A stretch of DNA of 64,000 nt, taken from positions 342,500,263 to 342,564,262 of the forward strand of contig NC_085138.1 in the NCBI RefSeq assembly GCF_035046485.1, in the 5' to 3' direction. The notes beneath the pieces are model-generated. The model had not been told where the DNA came from. It made no database searches and worked only from the letters and a program-made list of their open reading frames with translations. How positions within the stretch are numbered: position 1 is the stretch's first letter; every line of letters starts with the position of its first letter. The DNA comes from Aedes albopictus. Lineage: Eukaryota > Arthropoda > Insecta > Diptera > Culicidae. This document shows positions 53,445 to 63,710 of the stretch, in pieces. Both the position numbers and the translations under genes were made by a program.

Positions 53445-55627
53445 TAGACTGTCCCAAAAAAAATCGATGTTCGAAAAGTCAAGGTGCTCAACCCTTAAAT
53501 GAAAGATATGCATATTTGAAGCATTTTTGTAGAACATTTCGATTTTCTAAAAAATCATTTAGAGGTTCCGCTAGGGCGATTTTTGAAAAATGGCCTTTTT
53601 TCATGAAGAGTCTCAAAAAAATCATTTTTTCGTAATATTTTTTCAACTTCTGAATTTTTTCAATATTTTTGTATTTTTCTATAGACCTCTAGGCATTCTT
53701 GAAGGGGGTAAGTTTTTGAAATATTGTATTTATATTGACGGCAGAACCGTTTTTGTGCTGATAAAAACACTATTTTTTGAGAATTTTTCATCTAAATTTG
53801 AGAAAAAAATACATGCGCGATTTTTTATTTTTTATTTTGTAAGTTTTATCTGATTGTGCTATTTGTATGCGTCATTTCTCTAAAAAAAGATTTAAAATAT
53901 CTTGTCTAGAAGCTGAGATATTAGGATTTTGGTAAATGGACAATATTTCAAATTTTTGCAAAACTTTGTACATTTGGAATATTGTAAAGTTTTTATGACA
54001 CTACAATGTACGTATATTAAAAGAAGATAAAAAACAGCTTTTCTTGTTGGATGGTCAAGCTAGTTTAAACATGGATCTTTTATTCTGGGCTGGTTGGCAG
54101 TAGATTCATGACGAGCTTTTATCTGAATAACTACAAATATGACGGGTATCGTGGTTACTGGTAGCAACGCAATTAGTTCGAGATTACGTCGTGGATTTCC
54201 CGACTACTGCGCCTATTTTTTCTGAAATAGGAACGACCATTCCATGCAGAGGTTATATAACATTGATAAAATCAATAAAAAAATCATAGTTGAGTCATGA
54301 TTTTTACTGAAACCTTGAACTTGAAATTGACCATTTGGTATGAAACTCGGCAACGGTGGTGCATGGGTAATCGGACAAACGCCGATTGTCATATAAAATT
54401 TCCAACTTTGAGATGGTTTAACTATATTTCCTTTGATGAATTAAACTAAAATTTTGATACGAAACCGATACGATGAAGAATTTTGCGAATAAGAAATACA
54501 AAACATTTCTGATCACATGTGTGGGCGTAAGTGCAAAACTGGTCGAACAGCAACACACGTGTAAATCAAAAGACTGCCGTTGTTCGATCACTTTGACACA
54601 TTTTGGTTGCCTTATCGTGCCTTGTGATCAGACACGATTTGTATTTCGTATATGCAAAATTCAGCATATTTGCAATTTCGTGTCAAAATATTAGCTCAAT
54701 TCATCAAAGAAATAAACGTTTAGCAATCATAAGATCGCGTATTTCCTCAAAAGCCTATAATTTTCTAAGTTTTTTTTTTAAATCAGTCCTAACTTAGCTT
54801 AGATTTTTTTATTGATTTCATCACTATTATGTTATCTCTGCATGGATTGGTTTCTGCTACTTCAGAAAAGGGGTGTAATTGTCGAGAATTCCATGACATA
54901 ATATCGAAATTAATGCGTTGCTACCCGTCACTGTTGTAGTTATTCAGATAAAAGCTCTTCATGAATCTACTACCAATCACCCCAGAAAATCCATGTTTAA
55001 ACTAGCTTGACCATCCAATAAGGAAAGCCGTATTTTTAAGCCTAACTTCTTTTAATATACATACATTGGAGTGTCACAAAGACCTTACAATATTTCAAAT
55101 AAACAAAGTTTTGCAAAAATTTGAAATATTGTCCATTTACTAAAATCCCAATATCTCAGCTTCTAGACAAGATATTTTAAATCTTTTTTTAGAGAAATGA
55201 CGCATACAAATAGTACTATCAGATAAAACATTCAAAATAAAAAATAAAAAATCGTGCGTGTATTTTTTTCTAAAATTTAGATGAAAAATTCTCAAAAAAT
55301 AGTGTTTTTATCAGCACAAAAACGGTTCTGCCGTCAATATAAATACAATATTTCAAAAACTTATCCCCTTCAAGAATGCCTAGAGGTCCATAGAAAAATA
55401 CAAAAATATTGAAAAAATTCAGAAGTTGAAAAAATATTACGAAAAAATGATTTTATTGAGACTTTTCATGAAAAAAGGCCATTTTTCAAAAATCGCCCTA
55501 GCGGAACCTCTAAATGATTTTTTAGAAAATCGAAATGTTCTACAAAAGTGCTTCAAATATGCATATCTTTCATTTAAGGGTTGAGCACCTTGACTTTTCG
55601 AACATCGATTTTTTTTGGGACAGTCTA
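53445..55627. mobile_element. 2.18-kb foldback element with perfect 8-bp target duplication
   Basis: TAGACTGTCCCAAAAAAAAT at the left and ATTTTTTTTGGGACAGTCTA (ending 55627) at the right start inverted arms of about 800 bp (to about 54240 and from about 54860). TTGAAGAT flanks both sides (53437-53444 and 55628-55635). An 8-bp duplication fits hAT- or P-type transposition. The spacer (54250-54850) holds a frame at 54473-54694 that I do not recognise. Frames in the arms mirror each other and are non-coding. Confidence 0.88.
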
Positions 55628-58195
55628 TTGAAGATGTTTCTGAAGGAATTCTTGAAGGAATTTTAAGAGAATTTTTTTGAGGAATTCCTCTCAGAATTAC
55701 TGGAGGAATTTCTGGAGGAGTTTTTTTTAAGAATTTCTGGAGAAATTTTTGAGGCTTGTCTGGAGGATTTTTTTATGGAATTTGAGGAAAATTTTTTTGA
55801 TGATTTTCTGAAAAAAAATCATTGATGAATCCCTGAAGGAATTCTTGATGAAATACCTGGAGCTAATCCTGGAAGAATCTATAGAGGATTTCCTGGAATT
55901 CTTGGTAGAGTTGCGAGTGAAATTTCATAAGCATTTTCTGGAGAAAATTCCTGGAACAATCCCTGGACAAATCCCTGAATCCCTGGGTATCTGGAGGAAT
56001 TCCTGAAGGGATTTTGAGTGGAATATCTGGAGAATTCTTTGAAGCTTACTGGAGGAACTTGCCGAGGAAATTCTGAAAGAGTTCGTGGAGGAATTTTTGG
56101 ATAAACTTATAAGGAATTTCTGAAAACATCATGAATGAATCCCTGGAAAAAATCTTAGAGAAATTCTTGTGGAAGTTCCTGGAGGAACTTCTCGAGGAAT
56201 TGCCGGAGAAATTTCTCGAAGAATTCCTGGAAGAGTTCCGGGAGAATTTCATTAAAGGTTTTTTGGACCAAAAAAAATCCAGGAGGAATTCTTTAAGAAA
56301 AACCTGGAGAAATTTTTTGAAGAATTTCTGGAAAAATATTTGAGGATTCCTGGTGGAATTTATGGAGGAATGACTGGAAAACTCTTCGAGGATTTTCTGC
56401 AGAAATTCCAGAATGAATTTCTGGAGGAAATGTTTGAGGATTTTTTTTTGGAGAAATGCATTGACAAATTCCTGGAGGAATTTCTGAAGAAAGTCCTGGA
56501 GAAATTTCGAGAGGAATCCATGGAGAAATTTCTGGAGAAAATTCTCGATGAACTCCTAGAGGCATTCCTGGAAGAGTTTTAGGAGATATTTTCTTCAGAT
56601 TTTCTGGAGGAATCCGTAGAGGAATGCCTGGAGGAATTATTGGAGGATTTTTTGCAGAAAATTCTAGAGGATTTTCTAGAAGAATACCTGGAGGAATTCC
56701 TGGAGCAATCCAATATTTCTGTAGGAATTTCTGAAAGAATTTATGGAGTAATTCATGGAGGAATTCTTTGAGGAATTACTGAAGGTATTCCTGCAGAAAT
56801 TCTTTGAGGAATTTCTGGAGAAATATTTGAGGCTTCCTTTAGGAACTCCTAGAGAAATTTTTGAAGGAATTCATTGAGGAGTTTCTGAAGAAAATCTTGA
56901 ATAAATCCCTGGAGTAATTTCTGGGGAAATTCCTAGAGGAAACTTTGGAGGAATTCATTTCACTGGAGCAGAAATATGTGAGCCTATCTTAAGGAATTCC
57001 TGAAGAAATTTTTAGATGAATTCCGGGAGGATGCAGAAATTATTGAAGAAATTCTTGGATAAATTCCTGAAGAAATTCCTGGAGGAATCTCTAGAGGAAT
57101 TTCTCTAGGAATTTATGGAGGCATTCTTGGAAGAGTGCCGGAAGAAATTCCTTTAGAATTTAGGATGCTCTGGAGGAAATGTTGGAGGAATTCTGGCAGA
57201 AATTTCTATAGGATTTTCTGGAGAAATTCCTTAAGAAATTTTTGGAGAAATTTATGGTGAAATTTCTTGAGGAATTACTGAAGTATAAATACGTAAGCCT
57301 ATCCGATTTCTGGAGGAATTTCTGGAAAAATATTTTTGATGAACCTTGATTTTCTGGAGAAAATTCCTGGAGCAATCCCTGGACAAATCCCTGGATCCCT
57401 GGATATCTGGAGGTATTCCTGAAGGGATTTTGAGTGGAATATCTGGAGAATTCTTTGAAGCTTCCTGGAGGAACTCGCCGAGGAAATTCTGAAGGAGTTC
57501 GTGGAGGAATATTTGGATAAACTTATAAGGAATTTCTGAAAAAATCCCTGAAAAAAATCTTGGAGAAAGTCTTGTGGAATTTCTCGAGGAATTCCTGGAG
57601 AAATTTCTTGAAGAATTCCTGGAAGAGTTCCGGGAGAATTTCATTAAAGGTTTTCTGGAGCAGTTCATGAGGCAAATTTTGGACGAATTCTGGTAAGAAT
57701 TTCTTTAAGATTTTCTGGAGAAATCCCTGGATATTTCTTAAGGAATTTTTAGAGGAATTTGTGGAGGAATTTCTAGATAAATTTCTGAAGAAATTCAAAG
57801 AAGAAACCCTGGAGAAATTCCTGGAGGAATCCATGGAGGAATCCCTGAAGGAATTTCTCGAAAAATTCCTGGAAGAGTTTCGGGAGAAACTCCATTAGGA
57901 ATCCGTAGAAGGAATTTGTGGAGGAATTTCTAGATAAATTTCTGAAGAAATTCAAAGAAGAAACCCTGGAGAAATTCCTGGAGGAATCCATGGGGGAATC
58001 CCTGAAGGAATTTCTCGAAAAATTCCTGGAAGAGTTTCGGGAGAAACTCCATTAGGAATCCGTAGAAGAATTCCTGGAGGAAATCCTGGAAGAAATCTTG
58101 GAAGAATTCTGGCAGAAATTGTTAGAGGAAGTTCTGAAGGAATACCTGATGAAAATCCTGGAACAATCCCTGGAGAAATTTCTGAAGGTTACTCC
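55628..58195 (-). repeat. Minisatellite in inverted orientation, second block
   Basis: Diverged GGAGGAATTCCTGGAGAAAT units continue to a switch of orientation near 58195. A block at 55935-56267 is repeated at 57354-57655 (shared GGACAAATCCCTG, TTTTGAGTGGAATATCTGG, AATTTCATTAAAGGTTTT), about 1.42 kb apart. Confidence 0.85.
57754..58067 (+). repeat. Tandem duplication of 157 bp
   Basis: GGAATTTGTGGAGGAATTTC starts at 57754 and again at 57911. I see essentially one difference (CCATGGAGGA against CCATGGGGGA) between the two copies. It is much younger than the surrounding diverged array. Confidence 0.8.
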
Positions 58196-58815
58196 ATACA
58201 TTTCTGTTAAAATTCCCTCAAGAGTTCCTCCAGAAACACCTCCAAGTTTTTCTACAGGGTTTCCTGCAGGAATTTCCCCAGGACTTCATCCAGAAATTCC
58301 TACAGGTAATCCTCCAGGAATTCCTGCAAGTATTCCTCCAGAAAATCCTCTTGAAATTCCAGCCTGAATTCCTCCAAAATTTCTCCAGCAAATCCTAGAA
58401 GAATTTCTCCTGGCACTCTTCCAGAAACTCCTCCAGAAATTCTTTGAGAAATTCATCCAGGGATTCATCCATGAGTTTCTGTAGAAATTCCTCAAAAAAT
58501 TCTCCAGAAACTTTTTTTTTAATAAAAAAAAATCTCCATTAATTCCTCAAAGAATTCCTCCAGAAATTCTTCAAGGTATTCTTGCAAAATTTTCTCCAGG
58601 AATTTCTCCAAGGATTCTCCAGAAATTTGTCCAGAAATTCCTCCAGGAATTCCTTGAGGATTTCCATAAGAAATTTCTCCTGGAATTCCATGAGAAATTC
58701 CTCCACGAGACATTCCTCTGTCGAGGAGTTTCGCCAGGTTAGCCTAAAAAATTTCTCCAGAAATTTCTCAAACAATGCCAATTGTTTCCAGAAATTCCTT
58801 CAGGAAACCTCAAAT
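58196..58815 (+). repeat. Minisatellite segment back in the main orientation
   Basis: After TCTGAAGGTTACTCC the plus strand switches to CTCCAGAAATTCCTCCA-type units until about 58815, so the array contains an inversion boundary at about 58195. Confidence 0.75.
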
Positions 58816-58849
58816 ATTTCTCTCCTTCTTTGTTTGCGATATTTTTTTT

Positions 58850-59720
58850 AACTCAGGAAATTCGTAGGCAGTTTCTTCAGCAATTCCCTCCGAAATATCT
58901 TAGAAAACTCCGGTAGCTATTGGTTTTGAAAATCACTAGGCAATATTTATCAAGTAAAACTACAGATAATCTTTAAGAAAAAAAAATCCATTTGTTTTTG
59001 GTAACTTTATTATTTTTAGTTGATTTCTTTAACAATCCTTCTAATTTTTTTTGTGATTTTCTCTTTAGTCTTTGGAAATTCCCTCATTATTCTGGAATTT
59101 GCTTCGGCAATTCTGTCGGAAAATCAGTTCAAATTGGCTACATCAATTTGATCGAAAATTCCATTGAGATTCCAAGTTCCTTAGGACTTCCTTCAGAAGT
59201 TTACTAAAACTTATTTTTCAATGATAACTTTTGCAATACCTTCAAAAGTTGACTTGGGCAATTCATTTGTAATTTTTTTCTGAGATTGCTTTGGGCAAAC
59301 TATTAGAGAATTGCCTACATCGAAAATATATTTTAAATTTGAGAACAAATTCAACCCTAAAAGGGATACCTTCATGGCCTCAGTTTCGTCACCTCGCTGA
59401 GTGTGTTCCATCAAAGACGAGCTCTGAAAGGCGCCTGGGGTCCAATGGACCCCAGGTATCCCTTCTAGGGTTAATTTGACTAACTCTTGGTAATTCTTTT
59501 GCAAATACTTCTGAAATTTCTTCAATTTTTTTTTTGCTTTTTTAAATTTCTTCGGCAATATTGTTTGAAATTCAGTTGAAATTGGATTCGACAATTTGTT
59601 TAGAAATTCCTTTGAGATTTCCTTAGCAAATTATTACAAAATTTCTTTTAATACATTTTTAGTAATTACTTCGGCAATTTGAAATTGAATTGAAATTGAC
59701 ATCGACAATTATTTTGAAAA
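58850..59720 (+). repeat. Class B TTCGGCAATT repeat, second region
   Basis: GCTTCGGCAATTCTGTCGG, TTCTTCGGCAATATTG and ACTTCGGCAATTTG recall 50480-51415. A 120-bp MITE is inserted at 59353-59472. Confidence 0.4.
59353..59472. mobile_element. 120-bp MITE, AACCCTAAAAGGGATACC ends
   Basis: AACCCTAAAAGGGATACC at the left and GGTATCCCTTCTAGGGTT at the right are inverted. The inner part holds a second palindrome, CTGGGGTCCAATGGACCCCAG (59438-59458). Confidence 0.75.
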
Positions 59721-60050
59721 TTCTTTTCTGGAGGAATACCTGGAGAAAGCTCTAGAGAAATTCCTAGAGTAATTCCTAGAGAAATCCCACAAGAAATTCC
59801 GGGGGGTATTTCTGGAGGAATTATTGGAGAAATTCTTGAAGTATTCTTTACGGTATTTCTAAAGAAACATGTCAGGCTTCCTGAAGGAATTTCTGGAGGA
59901 ATTCCTAGTGAAATTTCTGAAAGAACTTCTGGAGGGATTGTTTGGAGAATTTCTGGAGAATTTTTATAGGCTTACCCGGAGAAAATCCTGGAGGAATCAA
60001 ATGCCATAGGAGTTTCCAGAGATGTTTCAGAAGAAATTATCAAAGTAATT
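59720..60050 (-). repeat. Short inverted-orientation minisatellite segment
   Basis: CTGGAGGAATACCTGGAGAA and GGAATTTCTGGAGGAATTCC mark another piece in the 51.7-58.2 kb orientation. Confidence 0.65.
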
Positions 60051-61550
60051 CCTAGTTGTCCAATATTTTTGCTAAACTAATTCTCAATTTATCAAGAAGT
60101 TCTTAATAAAATTAATGAAATAATTTCTAATAATAATGCCGAGTTTTTTATATGAACTAAAAAAAATTAAAGGATCTGCCGAAGAAATTTCGAGAGAATT
60201 CACAAAAAAATCGCTCATGAAACAAAAAAAAACACGAATTAATTCTCAAAATAAGGACAAAGACAATTTGTAAGAATGTTATCGAGAAATGTCTTACAGC
60301 TTTACGGGGTATCATCACAATCATCAGTCATTGCTATCAAACTTTGAAGATGCAGATCTAGAAGCAATACAAAATATGCATAGGAATTATCAAAAATATT
60401 TTGAAAAAAATTTAAACAAATAACAAAGAAATTGCCAAAGGAATTTCCAAAACAATGTCAAACACACTCAGAAAAAATATGATCAGGGATTCACGAATGA
60501 ATTGGAGAGGAAATTTCGAAATACATTTCCCGAGGATTTAGCAAAATTACCGAAGAAATTCTCAAAGGTATCCCAAAGAAATTGTCAAAGAAATTTTCAA
60601 CAGTGATCAGAACCTGTCTCCTTACCTTTCAGGATATTCAAATCCAGTCAGCTAATCCAGTTCGTGGTCTTTGACTCCAAGACATCTCCAAGGTCATCCC
60701 TGAAGAAATTGAAGCGGTTGGTTCCAATAGATCAGTGGATCAAAAAATAATCATTTTTTTCTGCTTTATTTTAAATATTTTCATATCACATAAGGAAAAA
60801 CTGATAATGCTTCTGATACCACTTCACTGCACTTTTTTGCACTTACCACTCAGACCGATCGCGGTCTATCTTGCCTTCTGCTTGATGTTGCATTTTCAAA
60901 TCTTGTAAAAAAAAAGCCCTCCACTATGCAACAAACTTCTTCCAAGCTATTCTTCGTCAAAAGCATGTCGTTGCTAGAAAACGGCGGATGCAAAACACTT
61001 TCCCAAAAGTCGAAACCGTCGAAACGCAAGAACGCAAGGTACGATCCGCGACCGCCACCGACGAAAACCGATCCGTCCGCGTTTCCTGACCATTCGAAAT
61101 CATTATATCACCATGTACTCACCACTCCGTAAACACTTCCTTCACTAAAATGTTATACGTTTAAGTATACAAACTACTAAAATAATAAAAAACGCGTTTA
61201 GTTCCGTTTTTCTCTATCCAGCCGCAAACCGACAACCAGCGACGACGATGGTAAAAAACAAACTGATTTTAATTATTTTGGTCACACACACTCAAGCGTT
61301 GCTTATACAGTACGGAAACTGTTTCAACTTTCCATACAGTACCAGTGTGTGTGCATCATCAATAGCAGGGAATCGAGTTCGGTAATCGAGTAGTTCAGAA
61401 GTGGGTCTTGTGTCGCGATACTGTTTTTGCGATGCATGTATGCGGTTTACCGTCCGTGAGCGTTTGTGCGCCATCGGATAAGCACGTTTCGCGCACATTA
61501 CATGCATGTTCCGTGCACAAAATGCCGTGAGCGCAAACGCGCTTATTTCC
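60051..61550. other. Mixed region; possible small exons, nothing firm
   Basis: To about 60600 the sequence is AT-rich with AAATTGCCAAAG-type class B words on the other strand. A frame at 60926-61132 (68 codons, basic and Pro-rich near its end) and splice-like signals near 60636 and 60848 might belong to a gene, but I cannot connect them. 61290-61550 is GC-richer with repeated GCGCAAACG/GTGAGCG words. Confidence 0.25.
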
Positions 61551-61564
61551 CTGTTTTGGGTGTA

Positions 61565-62313
61565 GCTATTGAACTTCCCATGTTTTTGATTCTTATTGCC
61601 TTAACTGACTGTAACTTGAAAATGGTCAAACTTATTGCAATTTGTTGGCCCTTATTCGAAAGATTATTGAATTTTCTATCATATGGCGTCTTTGAAACGA
61701 TTAGTTTAGTTAAATAACTAAGTTTTCTAGAGCAAATAGCTCAAAAGTAGTGTATTTTAATTTGTTTTCGTCAATTATCTTTGAAACATACATAATAAAT
61801 TAAAATTCTTTCTTAGGTAATGTTGTGGATCCTGTTCCACTCTACAATTTGTTCTTTGACACCAAACTTCTAGCTCTTATCGTTTTCTTGCAATTTCGAT
61901 TTAAATGTGCGGCACAGTGCGCAAAAAAGTGCTTATCTTGACAATTGTAAATTTATGATCTGAAATGCGATGTTTAAATCGAAATTGCAAGAAAACGATA
62001 AAAGATAGAAATTTGATGTCAAAGAACGAAATGTAGAGTGAAACAGGGGCCACAACTTTGCCTAAGAAAGAATTTTAAATTATTATGCATTTTTCAAAGA
62101 TAATTGACAAAAACAAATTAAAACACACTTCTTTTGAGCTATTTGCTCTAGAAAAGATAGTTATTTAACTAAACCAATCGATTCAAAGATGTCATTTGAC
62201 AGGAAATTCAATAACCTTTCGAATAAGGGTCAAAAAATTGCGATAAGTTTGACCATTTTCAAGTTACAGTCAGCTAAGGCAATAAGAATCAAAAACATGG
62301 GAAGTTCAATAGC
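61565..62313. mobile_element. 749-bp foldback element with TA target duplication and a known empty site
   Basis: GCTATTGAACTTCCCATG at the left and CATGGGAAGTTCAATAGC at the right start arms of about 345 bp (TTTGATTCTTATTGCC, TTCGAATAAGGG complement, AATTGCAAGAAAACGAT). TA precedes (61563-61564) and follows (62314-62315). The inverted paralogue at 34450-34570 lacks the insert and shows a single TA at this point. Open frames in the arms are palindromic by-products. Confidence 0.88.
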
Positions 62314-62315
62314 TA

Positions 62316-62419
62316 CGTAACGGTTGAGATTTGATCATATGCGTAGAACAATTTTTTCTCCATTTATGGTCCTCTATCACCCTTTAAAATGTTTGCACTC
62401 AGGAACCTAACACCCTGTA
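62316..62419 (-). repeat. TACAGGGTGTTAGGTTCC end repeat, copy 2 (inverted)
   Basis: This is the complement of 34450-34553, ending CACCCTGTA at 62419. Its continuation lies on the other side of the inserted foldback, at 61551-61564. Confidence 0.75.
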
Positions 62420-62604
62420 TAATGTTTAGGAATCAAAACTAACTAATTACATAGACCATTTTGAACAATGATCTTGTAAAAGTGACAAGTCTCCAATAAC
62501 TGTCAATTTGAACACATATTATGCCATATAAATGTCTATTATAGATCTATGTTTGTCACCACTACAGTGGTTTTCACATTTTTTTTAATTTCCATATATA
62601 AAGT

Positions 62605-62690
62605 CATAAAAAATTTCTGGGGGGGCTTGGAGGATTCTGGGGGGGGCGGTCTGGCCCCCCAGCCCCCCCTCCCTCTAGCAACGCCAATGT
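62605..62690 (-). repeat. G/C-run end fragment of a dispersed repeat
   Basis: TGGGGGGGCTTGGAGG and GGGGGGGCGGTCTGGCCCCC are followed by CTCTAGCAACGCCAA; the complement resembles 30349-30415. Confidence 0.45.
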
Positions 62691-62790
62691 TAATAACTGT
62701 GGAAATGCTCAAAGAACACTAAGTTGAAGCGAGGCAGGCCAAGTCCTAGTGGGGACGTAGAGCCAAAGAGAAGAAGAGGAAGATGGTCTA
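62691..62790 (+). mobile_element. 3' half of a Feilai-type SINE
   Basis: TTAATAACTGTGGAAATGCT, AACACTAAGTTGAAGCGAGG and GGGGACGTAGAGCCAAAGAG match the 3' part of 24410-24691. The tRNA-like head is missing, as expected for a 5'-truncated copy. Confidence 0.8.
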
Positions 62791-62792
62791 TT

Positions 62793-63300
62793 CCCGAGCA
62801 AAGTCTAACAACAAAATGATAGCAAATCGAAAACACGATTTGTAATCAGCAGCAAATTGATATCATATTTTGATATCAGATTGTCTTGATTGATTTCGAT
62901 TTCAAATTTTGATATCGTTTTGCTGTCATTTTAAATAATTACAAATGTTTAAGTTTTTAAGTCATTTCAAAACTTCTAAGCGACCTTGTATAAAGCATCT
63001 AATGATATACCATCAATGCAATTAACGTATTGCATTTAGGTTTCCATATAATTCGAAAAAAAAAACTCTAAATTTAACTATTTTCCCATTTTTTCGCACT
63101 GATAGCAAAAACAGTTATCAATTTGCCATCACTGATAGCAGGAATTGTTTTCAACTTGCTCTCACAGGAACATTTTTCTGCTCTCATTTTTGATGTTTTA
63201 ACCGTTAAAACGACCAAAACGACATCAACCTGAGTAATCATAATTTGCAATATCACAACATCAAAATTAGTTTTCGATTTGCTGTCAGACTTTGCTCGGG
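62793..63300. mobile_element. 508-bp CCCGAGCA-ended element
   Basis: CCCGAGCAAAGTCTAACA at the left mirrors the right end GTCAGACTTTGCTCGGG. The interior repeats GATATCAAA-, CAAATTGATATC- and TTGCTGTCA-type words in both orientations. Ends are shared with 28080-29680. Confidence 0.75.
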
Positions 63301-63314
63301 TTGTCTAGTGTAAG

Positions 63315-63710
63315 TACAGTAGACGTTCGGTAACTGCAACATGTTTGCACCCGCAACAACTGACAGACTGTCAGGGGGCATCCATTTGGTACGTCAGGCC
63401 AAAAATGGGATATTTCAACCCCCCTCCCCCCTTCGTACGGGTTTTTCCTATACTTAATACATTGCTTGTCACACTTTTCAGAACCTCCCCCCATCACCCC
63501 TCTAAGCGTGACGTACTTTATGGATGCCCCCTCATTGTGCATTCGAAAAACATCGCACTGCAACAAAATTGCATGCGAAAAACATCGCATCGCTGTTGTC
63601 CTCCAATTTGACGGATAGCGGTGCGATAACTGCAAAATTGTTGCAGTTAGCGGACTTGCAGTAAAAAGAATTGCAGCTAAAGCGTTTGCACCGTACAAAC
63701 GTCTACTGTA
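63315..63710. mobile_element. 396-bp MITE, TACAGTAGACGTTCG family, carrying a nested MITE
   Basis: TACAGTAGACGTTCGGTAAC at the left and ACAAACGTCTACTGTA at the right. Compared with the 251-bp relative at 12396-12646 it is longer mainly because of the insertion at 63374-63531. Confidence 0.85.
63374..63531. mobile_element. 158-bp nested MITE, GGGGGCATCCAT ends
   Basis: GGGGCATCCATTTGGTACGT at the left mirrors ACGTACTTTATGGATGCCCC at the right, around C-runs. A decayed relative is at 27900-28052, and the element at 22877-23017 has the same type of ends (GGGGCTGTCCATAAA). Confidence 0.8.

Noticed and set aside
53590..53853. Phe-rich 87-codon frame
   Set aside because: It lies in an arm of the foldback at 53445-55627; the mirrored arm has matching antisense sequence, and composition is that of AT-rich palindromic DNA.
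59211..59594. 127-codon Lys-rich frame on the minus strand
   Set aside because: It crosses the 120-bp MITE at 59353-59472 and degenerate repeat sequence on both sides.
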